The notes under the pieces were generated by a model. That model did no database searches. It had not been told where the DNA came from and was given only the letters and a program-made list of their open reading frames with translations. The position numbers and the translations under genes are program-made. This document shows, piece after piece, positions 1 to 10,944 of a stretch of 64,000 bases of DNA. Each line of letters begins with the position of its first letter. Positions within the stretch are counted from its first letter, which is position 1. The stretch is from Metabacillus schmidteae (lineage in GTDB: Bacteria; Bacillota; Bacilli; Bacillales; Bacillaceae). The DNA lies in contig NZ_CAESCH010000001.1 of NCBI RefSeq assembly GCF_903166545.1, forward strand, positions 3,786,001 through 3,850,000. The letters run 5' to 3'.

Positions 1-1369
1 CACGTTGGTATGTGTGAGCACCGAAATAGTCACGTTGAGCTTGAAGAAGATTAGCTGGTAACGTTTCAGTACGGTAGCTATCATAGTATGCAAGTGCAGA
101 TGAGAAGCATGGTACTGGAACTCCATTTTCAATCGCAACAGTTAAGATTTGGCGAAGAGCACCTTGGTAGCCTTCAACGATCTCTTTAAAGTAATCATCT
201 AGTAAAAGGTTTGCTAATTGTGGTTCTTTATCATATGCATCTTTAATGTTTTGTAGGAAAGCAGAACGGATAATACAACCACCACGGAAAATCATAGCAA
301 TATCACCGTATTTTAGATCCCAATTATACTCTTCAGAAGCTGCTCTCATTTGAGCGAATCCTTGAGCATAAGAACAGATCTTACTCATATATAATGCTTT
401 ACGAACTGCCTCAATAAGCTCTTCTTTGTTTCCTTCGTAAGATTTTACAGAAGGACCTGAAAGAATCTTACTAGCTTTTTGACGCTCTTCTTTCATCGCA
501 GAAATAAATCGTGCAAAAACAGACTCTGTAATAATCGGAAGTGGTACTCCTAAATCAAGAGCACTCTTACTTGTCCATTTTCCAGTTCCTTTTTGACCAG
601 CAGTGTCAAGAATAACATCGACCATAGGTTTACCAGTTTCTTCATCTTTCTTCGTAAAGATATCTGCTGTAATTTCAATTAAGTAGCTATCAAGCTCACC
701 TTTGTTCCATTCAGCAAACACTTCATGAAGCTCATCCGCTGATAGACCTAATACATTTTTAAGCAGGAAGTATGCTTCAGAAATTAATTGCATATCTCCA
801 TATTCAATACCGTTATGAACCATTTTTACGTAGTGACCTGCACCATCTGGACCGATGTAAGTACAGCAAGGATCACCGTTTACTTTTGCAGAAATAGCCT
901 CCAGGATCGGCTGAACTAAGTCAAATGCTTCTTTTTGTCCACCAGGCATAATAGAAGGTCCTTTTAATGCTCCTTCTTCCCCACCTGATACACCTGTTCC
1001 AATGAAATGAATTCCACTCTCTGCAAGATCTTTATTACGGCGTTGTGTATCTGTATATAATGTGTTTCCACCGTCAATTAAAATATCCCCTTTATCAAGA
1101 TGTGGTAAAAGCTGTTCAATTGTAGCATCAGTTGGTACACCAGCTTTAACCATTAATAGGATTTTACGTGGAGTTTCCAATGATTGTACAAATTCTTCAA
1201 TGCTGTAAGTTCCAACCACATTTTTTCCTTTTGCTTCAGTTAAAAATTCTTCTGTTTTTTCTGCTGAACGGTTAAAAACTGATACTGAAAATCCACGACT
1301 TTCAATATTTAATGCAAGATTCTTACCCATTACAGCCAAGCCAATTACACCAATTTGTTGTTTCGACAT
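1..1369 (-). CDS. gndA: 6-phosphogluconate dehydrogenase, NADP-dependent, decarboxylating (3' end beyond window)
   Basis: The enzyme oxidises 6-phosphogluconate to ribulose 5-phosphate and CO2 in the oxidative pentose phosphate pathway, giving NADPH. Reading the minus strand from ATG at 1369 gives [20 protein letters not shown], with the N-terminal Rossmann glycine motif. Further in lie the substrate-loop motif [12 protein letters not shown] and the C-terminal part [12 protein letters not shown]. About 456 codons are visible of a family length near 468, so only the last dozen or so residues are missing. The neighbouring polymerase gene is in the same order as yqjI-yqjH of B. subtilis. The cytoplasmic assignment is secure. 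Confidence 0.96.
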   Translation of the reverse strand, partial: MSKQQIGVIGLAVMGKNLALNIESRGFSVSVFNRSAEKTEEFLTEAKGKNVVGTYSIEEFVQSLETPRKILLMVKAGVPTDATIEQLLPHLDKGDILIDGGNTLYTDTQRRNKDLAESGIHFIGTGVSGGEEGALKGPSIMPGGQKEAFDLVQPILEAISAKVNGDPCCTYIGPDGAGHYVKMVHNGIEYGDMQLISEAYFLLKNVLGLSADELHEVFAEWNKGELDSYLIEITADIFTKKDEETGKPMVDVILDTAGQKGTGKWTSKSALDLGVPLPIITESVFARFISAMKEERQKASKILSGPSVKSYEGNKEELIEAVRKALYMSKICSYAQGFAQMRAASEEYNWDLKYGDIAMIFRGGCIIRSAFLQNIKDAYDKEPQLANLLLDDYFKEIVEGYQGALRQILTVAIENGVPVPCFSSALAYYDSYRTETLPANLLQAQRDYFGAHTYQR

Positions 1370-1571
1370 TCCCTTACGTCCCTTCTCATCCTTATAGTAT
1401 GTAAAACTAAACAATTCAAAAAACTTCTACTTATGATAGCGATAAAAAGTTTAGTTTTCAGCCAATAAATGCTAAATTGACACATAATTCGAATTATTTC
1501 ATTTGACTACAACTTTAAAAATACACATTTTTCTGTAACATTTCAAGTGACTTACCTTATGTAATCGTTTT

Positions 1572-2834
1572 CTAAGTGAAAAAATCTTTACTAAAGCTCG
1601 TTCCTGGAGTTGGCGCTTCTTTTTTCTCTCCTTTGACACCTCTTTTGACTAGCTGATCTCCATATTTTTGATTTATTTGATCAATAACTGAAAGTATGGG
1701 CTCATCCTTTGCGTCCTGTTCATATGAAAACAAGTCTAACTGCTTAACAGCATCATCTTTTTCAACTAAATCCTGTCCCGTAATACCCAATAATCGAATT
1801 GGCTCTTCATTCCAATGAGCAAAAAAGAGGTCGACTGCTTCTTGGAATATCTCTTTTTCTTCCCCAATGGGATTTTTTAGCTTTTTACTTCTCGTAATGG
1901 TCTTTAAATTTCCATAGCGAATTGTTACGAACACTTTCGTTGCAAGAACTTCTTTTCGCTTCATTCGATTCGACACTGAAAGAGATAATTTTCTTAAGAC
2001 CTCTCTTATTTCATTCTCATTTGTTGTATTTTTAGCTAAGGTGGTAGAATTTCCAATGCTTTTGAAATCGTATATTGAATTAGGATTTACTACTCTATTA
2101 TCAACACCGTTTGCTTTTTGAATTAGCCTTTCCCCATTAACGCCTAATAGTTTTTTTATTTGTTCCTCATTAGCATGGGCCAAATCATAAATTGTATGTA
2201 CACCTATTGTGTGAAGCTTTTCAGCAGTCTTCTCTCCAACTCCATGCATTTCATGGACGGGGAGAGGCCATAAAACGTCCGGCATATCCCTTTTCCTTAG
2301 GATTGTAATTCCAAGAGGCTTTTTCATATTTGAAGCCATCTTAGCTAAAAATTTATTTGGAGCAATACCGATACTACATGGTAATAACAATTCCTCGATT
2401 AATCGGTCCTGGATCAATTTCGCAATTTCCAAAGGCCTTGAGCCTTCAAATTCACTTAAATCGATATATCCCTCATCAATAGAAACAGGTTCTACTAAAT
2501 GAGTGTATTCTCTTAGTAATTCAAACATCGCTTGTGAGGCTTTACGGTATCGTTCAAAGTTCGGCTTTCGAATGATAAGATCCGGACAAAGTCTACGTGC
2601 TTCCCAAAGCGGCATTGTTGCCTTAACACCTTTGGCACGCGCTTCATAGCTGCATGTCACGATAATTCCCTTTCTTTCTTCTACATTCCCAGCAATCGCT
2701 AAAGGCTTGTCTTTTAAAGAAGGATCATACGCCATTTCCACAGACGCATAAAAGCTATTCATATCAACGTGAAGGATAACTCTTCGATTTACAATCTGCT
2801 CCACAAACAACACCACACTCACAAATTTCATCAT
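1572..2834 (-). CDS. dinB: DNA polymerase IV (Y-family translesion polymerase)
   Basis: This is an error-prone polymerase that extends past lesions. The catalytic motifs are VDMNSFYASVE (about residues 24-34) and SIDEGYIDL (about 118-126), supplying the metal-binding acidic residues. A QLDLF motif near residue 369 is a classical beta-clamp binding peptide. It matches PolY1/YqjH of B. subtilis in sequence and position beside gndA. The start is uncertain: two ATGs at 2834 and 2831 follow only a weak purine stretch, and homology begins at NRRVILHVDMN about 15 residues in. I saw no LexA box upstream. Confidence 0.93.
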   Translation of the reverse strand: MMKFVSVVLFVEQIVNRRVILHVDMNSFYASVEMAYDPSLKDKPLAIAGNVEERKGIIVTCSYEARAKGVKATMPLWEARRLCPDLIIRKPNFERYRKASQAMFELLREYTHLVEPVSIDEGYIDLSEFEGSRPLEIAKLIQDRLIEELLLPCSIGIAPNKFLAKMASNMKKPLGITILRKRDMPDVLWPLPVHEMHGVGEKTAEKLHTIGVHTIYDLAHANEEQIKKLLGVNGERLIQKANGVDNRVVNPNSIYDFKSIGNSTTLAKNTTNENEIREVLRKLSLSVSNRMKRKEVLATKVFVTIRYGNLKTITRSKKLKNPIGEEKEIFQEAVDLFFAHWNEEPIRLLGITGQDLVEKDDAVKQLDLFSYEQDAKDEPILSVIDQINQKYGDQLVKRGVKGEKKEAPTPGTSFSKDFFT

Positions 2835-2886
2835 TCTTCTTTAGTTTACCATTTTTCTTAAGTGAAATGCTTCTTAGTCTATAAGA

Positions 2887-2920
2887 AAACAAAATAAAGC
2901 CGCCTACTTATGGGCGGCTC
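2887..2920 (-). terminator. Rho-independent terminator of the cheW-like gene
   Basis: The arms AGCCGCC (2898-2904) and GGCGGCT (2913-2919) close an 8-base loop and are followed on the minus strand by a T-rich tract. The TAA stop of the cheW-like gene lies inside the loop, so the hairpin overlaps the end of the gene. Confidence 0.85.
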
Positions 2921-3372
2921 ATCATCTCTTCCTTCACGATAGCAAAATTCTCAAGACTTTCTATTAAGTAGGTTGGATTAATCAGTGTAATCAAACGCCA
3001 CTCTATGCTTGCTACTCCGGAAAAATATTTAGTTGATTGAAATGCACCGATCGGAATTGTTTTTAGTTGGTTCTCTTCGATATCGATAATTTCTTTTGCT
3101 TCATTTACAATCAGTGCCGCAGAAATATCATCAGACTGAATGACAATCAATTTAACGTTGTTATCAATTGTTATATTTTGATGATAAAAGATTTGATTCG
3201 TATCAAGAACCGGTATCAGCTCTCCCCTTACCTTTACTACACCTTTCATATAGACAGGCATATTAGGAATGACATTTATATCCTCTAATTTTTCAATTGA
3301 AATGACATGTTCAATAGGTATTCCATACTCTTCATCACTTGTTCGGAACACGACTATTTTTGAAACATCCAT
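2908..3372 (-). CDS. cheW: CheW-like chemotaxis coupling protein
   Basis: A single CheW domain fills the 154 residues. CheW proteins link chemoreceptors to the CheA kinase at the inner face of the membrane. The opening KIVVFRTSDEEYGIPIEHV and the central stretch MKGVVKVRGELIPVLD are typical of the fold. No receptor, CheA or CheV gene is nearby; the neighbours are dinB and the end of the urease operon. An RBS (GGAGGAG) precedes ATG 3372, and the gene has its own terminator, so it is probably monocistronic. Its signalling partner cannot be told from this window. Confidence 0.85.
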   Translation of the reverse strand: MDVSKIVVFRTSDEEYGIPIEHVISIEKLEDINVIPNMPVYMKGVVKVRGELIPVLDTNQIFYHQNITIDNNVKLIVIQSDDISAALIVNEAKEIIDIEENQLKTIPIGAFQSTKYFSGVASIEWRLITLINPTYLIESLENFAIVKEEMMSRP

Positions 3373-3403
3373 ATCATCATCTCCTCCATCAATACTTGAG
3401 GTG

Positions 3404-3442
3404 AAATACTAAGACTATCATACTATGAATGTCTTAGTATTT
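3404..3442. repeat. Perfect 12-bp inverted repeat upstream of the cheW-like gene
   Basis: AAATACTAAGAC (3404-3415) and GTCTTAGTATTT (3431-3442) are exact inverted copies separated by 15 bp. The repeat sits 31 bp upstream of the cheW-like start and 45 bp beyond the ureD stop. Neither strand has a good T-tract after it, so it is either a weak terminator of the urease operon or an operator for the cheW-like gene. Confidence 0.7.
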
Positions 3443-3487
3443 AAAGATGCTATTGTATTTAAACTAGTTTGACATGAGGAAAAATGT

Positions 3488-4300
3488 CTACCACTTGCGC
3501 CATTCAATCATCTCTTTATTATCTAATTGCTGACGAATAACCCCTTCACATAAGGAAAAAATCCCTTCAACATCCGGAGTACTTAATGCCAATACCCTTA
3601 TTGATAGTCCTTTTGCATTAAGAGCACTAATACCAAATCGCGAGTGATTCACAGAACTCAATTCTGATCTTAATCTTTCAATCAACTGTTCGTCAACTTG
3701 AGGATGAATCATAAACAATGTACCGATATGAGTGTAGCCTTCCAACTGCATTAATTGTTGAATATTTTCTCCGGGAATCAATAGCTGATGATCATATACC
3801 TGCAATTCACCATCAATAAATATTTTCAGTTTAGAAGAAATCCTTTTATACTGAAACAATCCCCTATCCTCAGACCAACCTGGAGTAATAATATCTGTAT
3901 AATAAAATGTCGATGTAGACTCCATATATACATTTGTAACTTGAGAAAACCGTGCATCTTTGTATGCAATTAACGGGTCTTGTTTAACAAGTAATTCGCT
4001 TCCGTCATGTAAAAAGTAATCCATTTCTTGACGAACACCTAATCGAAGCGACTTGTAAATTTTAGTAGAAGCCTGAGTGGTTAATGCCAGCTTCGCATCC
4101 TTCCCAACTACTACCTCAGTTTTATAAGAATCTCCATCTACATAACCGCCACCGACATGGATTAAAGTTAAAAGAGGAAGACCTTCTGGCAAGTATGTTG
4201 GTCTAGTAATTTTTAAAACTCCATCAAAAAAGCTATTGCTAACGAAAGAACGGTGATGCTTTTTTTCTACCGTTAGCTCCAGGTAGCCGGTATATGTCAT
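3488..4300 (-). CDS. ureD: Urease accessory protein UreD (UreH)
   Basis: This is the nickel-insertion chaperone that binds apo-urease and recruits UreF and UreG. The 270-residue length and the run [16 protein letters not shown], followed by [10 protein letters not shown], are typical of UreD. The ATG overlaps the ureG stop by four bases (ATGA), indicating translational coupling. It is the last gene of the urt-ure operon, whereas in several other species ureD is placed first. Confidence 0.95.
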   Translation of the reverse strand: MTYTGYLELTVEKKHHRSFVSNSFFDGVLKITRPTYLPEGLPLLTLIHVGGGYVDGDSYKTEVVVGKDAKLALTTQASTKIYKSLRLGVRQEMDYFLHDGSELLVKQDPLIAYKDARFSQVTNVYMESTSTFYYTDIITPGWSEDRGLFQYKRISSKLKIFIDGELQVYDHQLLIPGENIQQLMQLEGYTHIGTLFMIHPQVDEQLIERLRSELSSVNHSRFGISALNAKGLSIRVLALSTPDVEGIFSLCEGVIRQQLDNKEMIEWRKW

Positions 4301-4914
4301 GCCTCAAGACCAACTAAAAAGGCTTCTTTGCGAATCCAGTCGACCACTTCCTTTACCCCGGTACCATCTTTGAGATTTGTAAAAATATATGGGCGATCAC
4401 CGCGGGATACTAATGTATCTTTTCGCATTACTTCAAGATCTGCTCCTACATATGGTGCTAAATCAATTTTATTAATTATAAACAGGTCAGATTTAATCAT
4501 TCCCTGCCCACCTTTGCGAGGGATTTTCTCCCCTTGGGCAACATCAATAATATAAATTGAAAAGTCGACCAATTCAGGACTAAAGGTAGCAGCTAAATTA
4601 TCACCACCACTTTCCACAAAAATCAAATCTAGACTTGGATGGCGGTCATTTAATTCATCAATTGCATCAAAATTCATTGATGCATCTTCTCGAATTGCAG
4701 TATGCGGACATCCTCCCGTTTCAACACCGATGATGCGATCTTCCGGTAAGGCACCATTCTTAATTAAAAATTGAGCATCCTCTTTCGTATATATATCATT
4801 TGTGATAACCGCGACCTCAAACTCCTTCATTAGCTCTCTTGTTAACTTATCTACCAGCAATGTTTTCCCTGCACCAACAGGTCCTCCGATTCCTATACGA
4901 ATTGGTTCACTCAT
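4297..4914 (-). CDS. ureG: Urease accessory GTPase UreG
   Basis: UreG is a SIMIBI-class GTPase that supplies nickel and drives GTP-dependent assembly of the urease active site. The P-loop GGPVGAGKT lies at residues 10-18, the metal-binding CPH motif in [15 protein letters not shown] at about 66-80, and the base-recognition motif NKID at about 148. At 205 residues it has the standard length, with no histidine-rich N-terminal extension. It lies between ureF and ureD in one transcription unit. Confidence 0.97.
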   Translation of the reverse strand: MSEPIRIGIGGPVGAGKTLLVDKLTRELMKEFEVAVITNDIYTKEDAQFLIKNGALPEDRIIGVETGGCPHTAIREDASMNFDAIDELNDRHPSLDLIFVESGGDNLAATFSPELVDFSIYIIDVAQGEKIPRKGGQGMIKSDLFIINKIDLAPYVGADLEVMRKDTLVSRGDRPYIFTNLKDGTGVKEVVDWIRKEAFLVGLEA

Positions 4915-4935
4915 ATTATTTCATCCTTTCATTTT

Positions 4936-5622
4936 TCATGACATAAATAGACGAACAGAAAGCTGTTCATGATGCATTTGGGCAATTTCAAGACCAGGTG
5001 CACCTGCTCCAAAATCTTCTTCGTCTAAAAACAAAATTTCCTTCACTTTTTCTATTAGATATGGTTGTAATGTAACTAAGATTCTTTGCCCATCTGTCTG
5101 ACCGATAGGAATTCCTCTTATAGCGTTTTGTACAAGTGATGAAGTGGTAGCAAAAAGATAAGTAGAAAGTGTTGTTTCTATATCAATATCCAACTCCAGA
5201 CAAACCATCGCATACACAACTGAGCTGTGACCGTAAGCTTGTTTATGTTTGATTTTCCCTTGATACAAATTCAAATGTTCATTCGGGAAGAGCTGGTTCA
5301 TTACCTTTACCATTTGTCGACCAACTCTTCGATTTCCTTCACGGGTTTCTCTCGCTATAGCAAGAGCATTTAACTCTTTGTCTATTGTCCAGACCGATTC
5401 AATCTTATTTGCTTTAATAGATTCATAGACTAACCTGCAGGCAAGACCATCTGTGTAAACAAATTGTGTTTGTAAGTATTGTATAAGTGCTGCCAGAAAG
5501 GTATCTTTATTCGTAATTTTATTTTCTTGAATATACGTTTCTATTCCAAAGGAATGTGAAAATGCTCCGGAAGGAAAATTGGAATCACAGATTTGAAGCA
5601 GATGAAACAGTTGTTTAGTCAT
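4936..5622 (-). CDS. ureF: Urease accessory protein UreF
   Basis: UreF works with UreD and UreG as the GTPase-regulating partner during nickel loading. The N-terminal signature [19 protein letters not shown] is characteristic, and the protein is all-helical with the normal length (228 residues). Its start overlaps the end of ureE by 8 bases, so translation is probably coupled. Confidence 0.95.
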   Translation of the reverse strand: MTKQLFHLLQICDSNFPSGAFSHSFGIETYIQENKITNKDTFLAALIQYLQTQFVYTDGLACRLVYESIKANKIESVWTIDKELNALAIARETREGNRRVGRQMVKVMNQLFPNEHLNLYQGKIKHKQAYGHSSVVYAMVCLELDIDIETTLSTYLFATTSSLVQNAIRGIPIGQTDGQRILVTLQPYLIEKVKEILFLDEEDFGAGAPGLEIAQMHHEQLSVRLFMS

Positions 5623-6064
5623 GGGAATGCCCGATATGTTTAAAGGCTTTGCTCATTTTACGTTCTTCTCTTGTGTAAGGTACTCCCAGCTCTTCTAATA
5701 ACCTTTCAACAAGATAGTCATACTGAACAATCATTTCGTTTTCTTCAAATTGTGCCGGTAAATGGCGGTTACCAAGTTGATGAGCAATTTCTCCCATTTG
5801 TAAAATACTTATTGGTTGAATGACAATAACATCATCAGCAAGCACACTTATAATGATAGAGTTTTTTTCATCGTGGTACAGAATGTCCCCGTCAACCAGT
5901 TCTTTTCCTTGTTTAAGTCGAATGCCCAGTTCATTTCCATGATCTGTTTTTACGCGCTGTATCTTCTTTACTAAATCATCACTTTTTAAATACACACGTT
6001 CTACATGATGTGGTGCTTGCTCTAATTCTCTTACGTTTCCTATAATCTGTTCAATAATCATCAT
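5615..6064 (-). CDS. ureE: Urease accessory nickel metallochaperone UreE
   Basis: UreE carries nickel to the UreDFG-apourease complex. The 149-residue protein has the N-terminal peptide-binding domain ([22 protein letters not shown]) and the metal-binding domain with [10 protein letters not shown]. The C-terminus ends HIGHSHD, a short tail with three histidines rather than the long histidine-rich tail of some homologues. Two adjacent ATGs (6064, 6061) follow AGGTGA; either may be used. Confidence 0.95.
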   Translation of the reverse strand: MMIIEQIIGNVRELEQAPHHVERVYLKSDDLVKKIQRVKTDHGNELGIRLKQGKELVDGDILYHDEKNSIIISVLADDVIVIQPISILQMGEIAHQLGNRHLPAQFEENEMIVQYDYLVERLLEELGVPYTREERKMSKAFKHIGHSHD

Positions 6065-6070
6065 TTCACC

Positions 6071-7777
6071 TCAAAATAAAAAGTATCGTTGTGCTAATGA
6101 AACCTTCTCATCAGGTTCACAGGTAATTAACTCTCCATCAACCATAACCTCATAGGTCTGAGGGTCCACTTCAATGGATGGTGTTTCTCCGTTTAATTTC
6201 ATATCCTTCTTTTTAAGTTGGCGAATATTTTTTACCACACCAATCTTTTTTTCAAGTCCAAGTAACCCATGAATATTCTTGTCAAAAGCAGCTTTGGACA
6301 GAAATGTCATCGAGGTTGAATGCTTTGCCTTGCCAAAACTCGCAAACATAGGACGATATAATGCGGGCTGCGGGGTTGGAATAGATGCATTTGGATCTCC
6401 CATTACACTCCATACAATCATCCCTCCTTTAACAACCAATTCCGGTTTAGCCCCAAAAAATGCCGGATTCCACAAGACAAAATCAGCCATTTTCCCGACT
6501 TCTATCGAACCTACATACTCAGAAATTCCATGTGTGATAGCTGGATTGATGGTATATTTTGCTATATATCTTTTTGCTCTAACGTTATCATTTTCTTCAC
6601 CTTCAACAAGTTCTCCCCGTTGCCGCTTCATCTTATCAGCTGTTTGCCATGTTCTTGAGATTACTTCACCTACTCTTCCCATCGCCTGGGAATCGGAGCT
6701 AATCATGCTAAAAACACCTAAATCATGAAGAATGTCCTCTGCAGCAATCGTTTCTTTCCGAATACGAGAGTCTGCAAAAGCCAAATCCTCCGGAACGGAA
6801 GGGTCTAAATGATGACAAACCATCAACATATCTAAATGTTCTGCAATGGTATTCACTGTATAGGGACGTGTCGGATTTGTTGAAGATGGAAGTATATTCG
6901 GGTAAGATGCTGCCTTTATGATGTCAGGGGCATGACCTCCACCAGCACCTTCTGTATGATAGGTATGTATCACACGCCCATCAATAGCTTTTAATGTATC
7001 CTCTACAAAGCCACCTTCATTAAGAGTGTCAGTATGAATCGCGATTTGAATATCATATTTATCAGCTACTGATAATGCTTTATCTATATTGGAAGTTGTG
7101 GTTCCCCAATCTTCATGAAGCTTAAGGCCAATAGCACCTGCTTGAATTTGTTCAATAAGTGCCTCTTCGTTGGAAGCGTTACCTTTTCCGAGAAAACCCA
7201 AGTTAACAGGAAACTCCTCAGCAGCTTTTAGCATTTGGTGAATATTCCACGCACCAGGTGTACAAGTTGTCGCATTAGTTCCGGTTGCCGGACCGGTTCC
7301 CCCTCCAATCATCGTAGTCATACCTGATTCAATTGCCGTTTGGATTTGTTGAGGGCAAATAAAATGGATATGAGCATCAATTCCTCCTGCCGTTACAATC
7401 ATTCCCTCTGCAGCAATCACCTCTGTTGAAGCACCTATGACAATATCAACTGAATCCATAATAAGAGGGTTTCCGGCCTTCCCAATCGATATGATTATCC
7501 CCTCTTTAATACCAATATCCGCCTTGTAAATTCCTGTATAATCAAGGATTAGAGCATTCGTTACAACAAGATCAACTACTTCTTCTCTTGTTGCTAATGG
7601 ATGCTGTCCCATTCCATCACGTATTACTTTCCCACCACCAAATTTCACTTCATCACCGTAAGTGGTAAAATCCTTCTCAACTTCAATGAATAATTCCGTG
7701 TCTCCAAGTCTTACCTGGTCACCAACCGTTGGACCAAACATGTCCGCATATTGATGTCTTGACATACGAAAGCTCAT
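6071..7777 (-). CDS. ureC: Urease alpha subunit (catalytic)
   Basis: This is the nickel-dependent amidohydrolase that splits urea into ammonia and carbamate. All active-site residues are present with a two-residue offset from Klebsiella numbering: H136 and H138 (AHIHF), carbamylated lysine K219 (GLKLHEDWG), H248 (HTDT), H274 (HTYHTEG), the C321-H322 flap pair and D362 (SSDSQ). The length of 568 is typical of bacterial three-subunit urease. Only two bases separate it from the ureB stop. Confidence 0.99.
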   Translation of the reverse strand: MSFRMSRHQYADMFGPTVGDQVRLGDTELFIEVEKDFTTYGDEVKFGGGKVIRDGMGQHPLATREEVVDLVVTNALILDYTGIYKADIGIKEGIIISIGKAGNPLIMDSVDIVIGASTEVIAAEGMIVTAGGIDAHIHFICPQQIQTAIESGMTTMIGGGTGPATGTNATTCTPGAWNIHQMLKAAEEFPVNLGFLGKGNASNEEALIEQIQAGAIGLKLHEDWGTTTSNIDKALSVADKYDIQIAIHTDTLNEGGFVEDTLKAIDGRVIHTYHTEGAGGGHAPDIIKAASYPNILPSSTNPTRPYTVNTIAEHLDMLMVCHHLDPSVPEDLAFADSRIRKETIAAEDILHDLGVFSMISSDSQAMGRVGEVISRTWQTADKMKRQRGELVEGEENDNVRAKRYIAKYTINPAITHGISEYVGSIEVGKMADFVLWNPAFFGAKPELVVKGGMIVWSVMGDPNASIPTPQPALYRPMFASFGKAKHSTSMTFLSKAAFDKNIHGLLGLEKKIGVVKNIRQLKKKDMKLNGETPSIEVDPQTYEVMVDGELITCEPDEKVSLAQRYFLF

Positions 7778-7779
7778 AG

Positions 7780-8097
7780 CTACACTCCCTTATCTAGTGC
7801 ATCATTTGTTAAATTATTTAACCCAAATATTTTTCTTTCACCTGAAAAAGAAATGAGCTCGATTATTTTTTTATCTCCTGGTTCAAATCGAACAGCTGTA
7901 CCGGCTGGTATATTTAATCTTTTTCCATAAGATTTCTTCCGTTCAAATTCCAGTGAACGATTCACTTCATAAAAATGAAAATGGGAACCTATTTGCACAG
8001 GACGATCACCATTGTTTACTACTTCCAGTCGTATCGTTTGTTTATGTTGGTTACAGAAAATTGGTTCTTGTTTTAACTTGAGCTCTCCTGGTATCAT
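7780..8097 (-). CDS. ureB: Urease beta subunit
   Basis: A structural subunit of the UreABC heterotrimer. The 105 residues start [13 protein letters not shown] and contain the family motif [19 protein letters not shown] and [12 protein letters not shown]. It lies between ureA and ureC with short gaps and a good RBS (AAAGGAGTGAG) upstream. Confidence 0.97.
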   Translation of the reverse strand: MIPGELKLKQEPIFCNQHKQTIRLEVVNNGDRPVQIGSHFHFYEVNRSLEFERKKSYGKRLNIPAGTAVRFEPGDKKIIELISFSGERKIFGLNNLTNDALDKGV

Positions 8098-8118
8098 TTT
8101 CTCACTCCTTTTAGAAGG

Positions 8119-8421
8119 TTATTGAATAGGTTCATGAACTGTCACTAACTTCGTACCGTCCGGAAACGTTGCTTCAACCTGAATATCATTAATCATTTCA
8201 GGAATACCTTCCATCACGTCGTCTCTCGATAGAATTTGACGCCCATACTGCATTAATTCTGATACCGTTCTTCCATCACGTGCTCCTTCTAGTACCTCAT
8301 AGGTTAAAATAGCGATAGCCTCCGGATAGTTAAGCTTTAAGCCTCTTTGTTGTCGCCGCCTCGCTAAATCTGCTGCCACAACGATCATCAGTTTTTCTTG
8401 CTCACGAGAAGTAAGCTTCAT
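8119..8421 (-). CDS. ureA: Urease gamma subunit
   Basis: The smallest structural urease subunit, 100 residues, beginning [20 protein letters not shown], with the conserved [20 protein letters not shown] segment. It is the first urease structural gene and follows urtE by 13 bases, so the urease subunits appear to be expressed as a continuation of the urea-transporter transcript. Confidence 0.97.
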   Translation of the reverse strand: MKLTSREQEKLMIVVAADLARRRQQRGLKLNYPEAIAILTYEVLEGARDGRTVSELMQYGRQILSRDDVMEGIPEMINDIQVEATFPDGTKLVTVHEPIQ

Positions 8422-8434
8422 TTCGTATTCCCCC

Positions 8435-9136
8435 TTATACAGCTAAGTGACTTTGAAGGTCCTCTTCATTTATGTTGTCACAACTTCCACTCATAACCAT
8501 TCTGCCTCTATCAAGAATATAGAACTGATCTGCACACGATAATACCGCATCTAGATTATGTTCTACCAATATAATCCCTATCTTTTTTTCCTGGGCGATT
8601 TGAACAAGCACATCCTGGATCAATTGAACAATAGAAGGCTGGATACCTTCCATAGGCTCATCTAATAGTAATAGCTTCGGATTTGATACTAAGGCTCTTG
8701 CTATTGCCAATTGTTGCTGCTGGCCGCCACTTAAATCTCCGCCTTTGCGATCTATCATTTCTTTTAATACTGGAAACCATTTGAAAATTTCCTCCGGAAT
8801 TGTTGAAGAGCGTTGAGCTTTTGGTAATGCCTCCATTCCTAATAGCAGATTTTCTCTAATTGATAGATCAGAAAAGATTTCTCTACCTTGTGGAACATAA
8901 GCAATCCCAGCTCTTGCACGATGTTCTGGTCTTTCCCTTTTAAAATTCTTTCCTTCATACTGAATAGTCCCGCTTGTCATAGGCAATAGACCCATTAATA
9001 CTTTCATTAATGTTGTTTTCCCTACACCATTTCGTCCAAGAAGACCAACAATTTTTCCCTCCGGTATCTCAAAATCTACATTCCGTAAAATAATAGTCTC
9101 ATCATATCCCGCTTGCAGGTTTGAAACATGAAGCAT
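8435..9136 (-). CDS. urtE: Urea ABC transporter ATP-binding subunit UrtE
   Basis: One of two ATPases of the urea importer, related to LivF. It has Walker [10 protein letters not shown] (about residues 34-42), the signature [15 protein letters not shown] and Walker [15 protein letters not shown]; the MEGIQPS form is typical of UrtE. It is 233 residues long and lies one base from urtD and 13 from ureA. Confidence 0.95.
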   Translation of the reverse strand: MLHVSNLQAGYDETIILRNVDFEIPEGKIVGLLGRNGVGKTTLMKVLMGLLPMTSGTIQYEGKNFKRERPEHRARAGIAYVPQGREIFSDLSIRENLLLGMEALPKAQRSSTIPEEIFKWFPVLKEMIDRKGGDLSGGQQQQLAIARALVSNPKLLLLDEPMEGIQPSIVQLIQDVLVQIAQEKKIGIILVEHNLDAVLSCADQFYILDRGRMVMSGSCDNINEEDLQSHLAV

Positions 9137-9137
9137 A

Positions 9138-9881
9138 TTACCCGCTCCTTCCTAGATATACATTCTTCACTTCTTCATTTTCCTGAATATCCTTCATTTC
9201 ACCCTGACAAAGCACCTTCCCTTCGTGCATGACCACGACTTTAGTAGAATATTTTCGTACAAAATCCATATCATGCTCTACAATTAAAACAGAACATTCT
9301 TTGGAAATTTCTAAAATTAATTCACCTGTTTTTGTTCTTTCTTCACCAGACATCCCTGCGATTGGTTCATCTAATAATAATAATGTGGGTTCCTGAATTA
9401 ATTGCATTCCGATTTCCAGCCACTGCTTTTGTCCATGTGATAAAGCACCGGCTTTTTCATGCCGAACTTCAAACAATCCTATTTTCTTTAACATCACATC
9501 AATTTTGTCCTTTTGTGTATCAGATAATCTCGCGATAAGAATAGAAAATAAATTTTTCTTTTGCTTCATCGCAATCTCTAAATTTTCAAAAGATGTTAAG
9601 TGTAAAAAAATACTTGGAGCTTGAAACTTTCGGGCTATTCCTGTTTCTACAATTTTTTGTTCTGGCAGTTTTTCTAATGAAATATCATCTTTAAAGGTGA
9701 TATTTCCTCCTGTTGCACGGGTTTTCCCACAAATCACATCCAATAATGTCGTCTTCCCTGCTCCATTTGGACCTATTAAAAACAAAACCCCTTTGCTTTC
9801 AACATCCAAATTAACTCCTTGCAATGCCTTAAAACCAGAAAAATCTACAACGACATCATGACACGAGAGTATCGACTTCAC
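9138..9881 (-). CDS. urtD: Urea ABC transporter ATP-binding subunit UrtD
   Basis: The second ATPase of the urea importer, LivG-like. It shows Walker A GPNGAGKTT (about residues 38-46), the signature LSHGQKQWLEIGMQL and Walker B LLLLDEPIAGMS. The LSHGQKQWLEIGM form is diagnostic of UrtD. Its start overlaps the end of urtC by 26 bases, suggesting coupled translation. Confidence 0.95.
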   Translation of the reverse strand: MKSILSCHDVVVDFSGFKALQGVNLDVESKGVLFLIGPNGAGKTTLLDVICGKTRATGGNITFKDDISLEKLPEQKIVETGIARKFQAPSIFLHLTSFENLEIAMKQKKNLFSILIARLSDTQKDKIDVMLKKIGLFEVRHEKAGALSHGQKQWLEIGMQLIQEPTLLLLDEPIAGMSGEERTKTGELILEISKECSVLIVEHDMDFVRKYSTKVVVMHEGKVLCQGEMKDIQENEEVKNVYLGRSG

Positions 9882-10932
9882 TTTGATTCGCCTCCTTTAC
9901 CTTGTCTTTTTTAAAAAATCTCATCTTAATCTTTTCAACTAAGCCAGCTAAACCATTTGGTAAATAAAGAACAACAATAAGGAATAGCGCACCTAGGAAG
10001 ATCGTCCAAAAGTCCGGATATGTTTCACTCAAAAAGCTTTTGGCTGTATTTGTTAAAATAGCTCCAATAACAGCACCTAAAATGGAATGACGACCTCCAA
10101 TTGCTACCCATAGGACCATTTCAATTGAAGGAATGATTCCCATCATCTCCGGTGTAATAATACCAACCTGTAATACGAAAAGAGCTCCAGCCACTCCTGC
10201 AAATGCTGCAGATAAAGCATATATAAACACTTTATAAAATGTAGGATTATAACCGAGGAAACGAAGGCGGTTTTCTCCATCTCGAATCGCAATAAGCAAC
10301 CTTCCAAATCGAGACTTTGTTAACACTAACGCCACTCCCATAATGACCGCTAATAACCCAACTGTTACAAAATATAAGATTCTCTTTGTTCCAGGATCTG
10401 CTAATGGGACTTGAAAGATTGTAAAAAAGTTGGTCAATCCACTTGTACCGCCAGTAATGTGTTGTCCACCAATAAACAAAGTAACCGTCACAACAACAAC
10501 CGCCTGAGATATCAGTGAAAAAAACACCCCTTTAATTCGATTTTTAAATGTAAAATACCCAATCACCGCTGCAATGATAAACGGGAGCAATATAGCTGCT
10601 GAAATGGCAAAGAGCGGATTTTTAAATAATGTCCATACAAAAGGTATTTCCGTAATCCCGTTCCATTCCATAAAATCGGGAATTCCTGACGGCGATGCTT
10701 CAAGCTTTAAATACATTGCCATACAATAAGCACCCAGCCCAAAAAACACACCATGCCCTAAGCTTAAGATACCGGTAAATCCCCAAATTAAGCTTATTCC
10801 AACTGCGATTATTGCAAAGCACAAAAACTTTGCCAATAAACCTATTCTAAACTCGGAAAGTAGCAATGGAGCTACAAGTAACATAAGAAAAAAAACTCCA
10901 TAATAAGCCCCTTGACTATATTTTTTAATCAT
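9856..10932 (-). CDS. urtC: Urea ABC transporter permease UrtC
   Basis: A membrane permease of the branched-chain amino acid/urea family, 358 residues, with about nine hydrophobic segments. Motifs typical of LivM-like permeases are GILSLGHGVFFGLGAYCMAMYL and RFLGYNPTFYKVFIYALSAA. The C-terminus is charged (KIKMRFFKKDKVKEANQSE) and cytoplasmic. It pairs with UrtB encoded 12 bases upstream. Confidence 0.95.
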   Translation of the reverse strand: MIKKYSQGAYYGVFFLMLLVAPLLLSEFRIGLLAKFLCFAIIAVGISLIWGFTGILSLGHGVFFGLGAYCMAMYLKLEASPSGIPDFMEWNGITEIPFVWTLFKNPLFAISAAILLPFIIAAVIGYFTFKNRIKGVFFSLISQAVVVVTVTLFIGGQHITGGTSGLTNFFTIFQVPLADPGTKRILYFVTVGLLAVIMGVALVLTKSRFGRLLIAIRDGENRLRFLGYNPTFYKVFIYALSAAFAGVAGALFVLQVGIITPEMMGIIPSIEMVLWVAIGGRHSILGAVIGAILTNTAKSFLSETYPDFWTIFLGALFLIVVLYLPNGLAGLVEKIKMRFFKKDKVKEANQSEVDTLVS

Positions 10933-10944
10933 ATTACACCTCCG

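Noticed and set aside
1560..1573. cre-like sequence TGTAATCGTTTTCT near the end of dinB
   Set aside because: One mismatch and a position about 190 bp upstream of gndA, behind any promoter; probably chance.
6279..6728. Plus-strand 149-codon ORF opposite ureC
   Set aside because: It is the antisense shadow of a strongly conserved gene and has no RBS or family signature.
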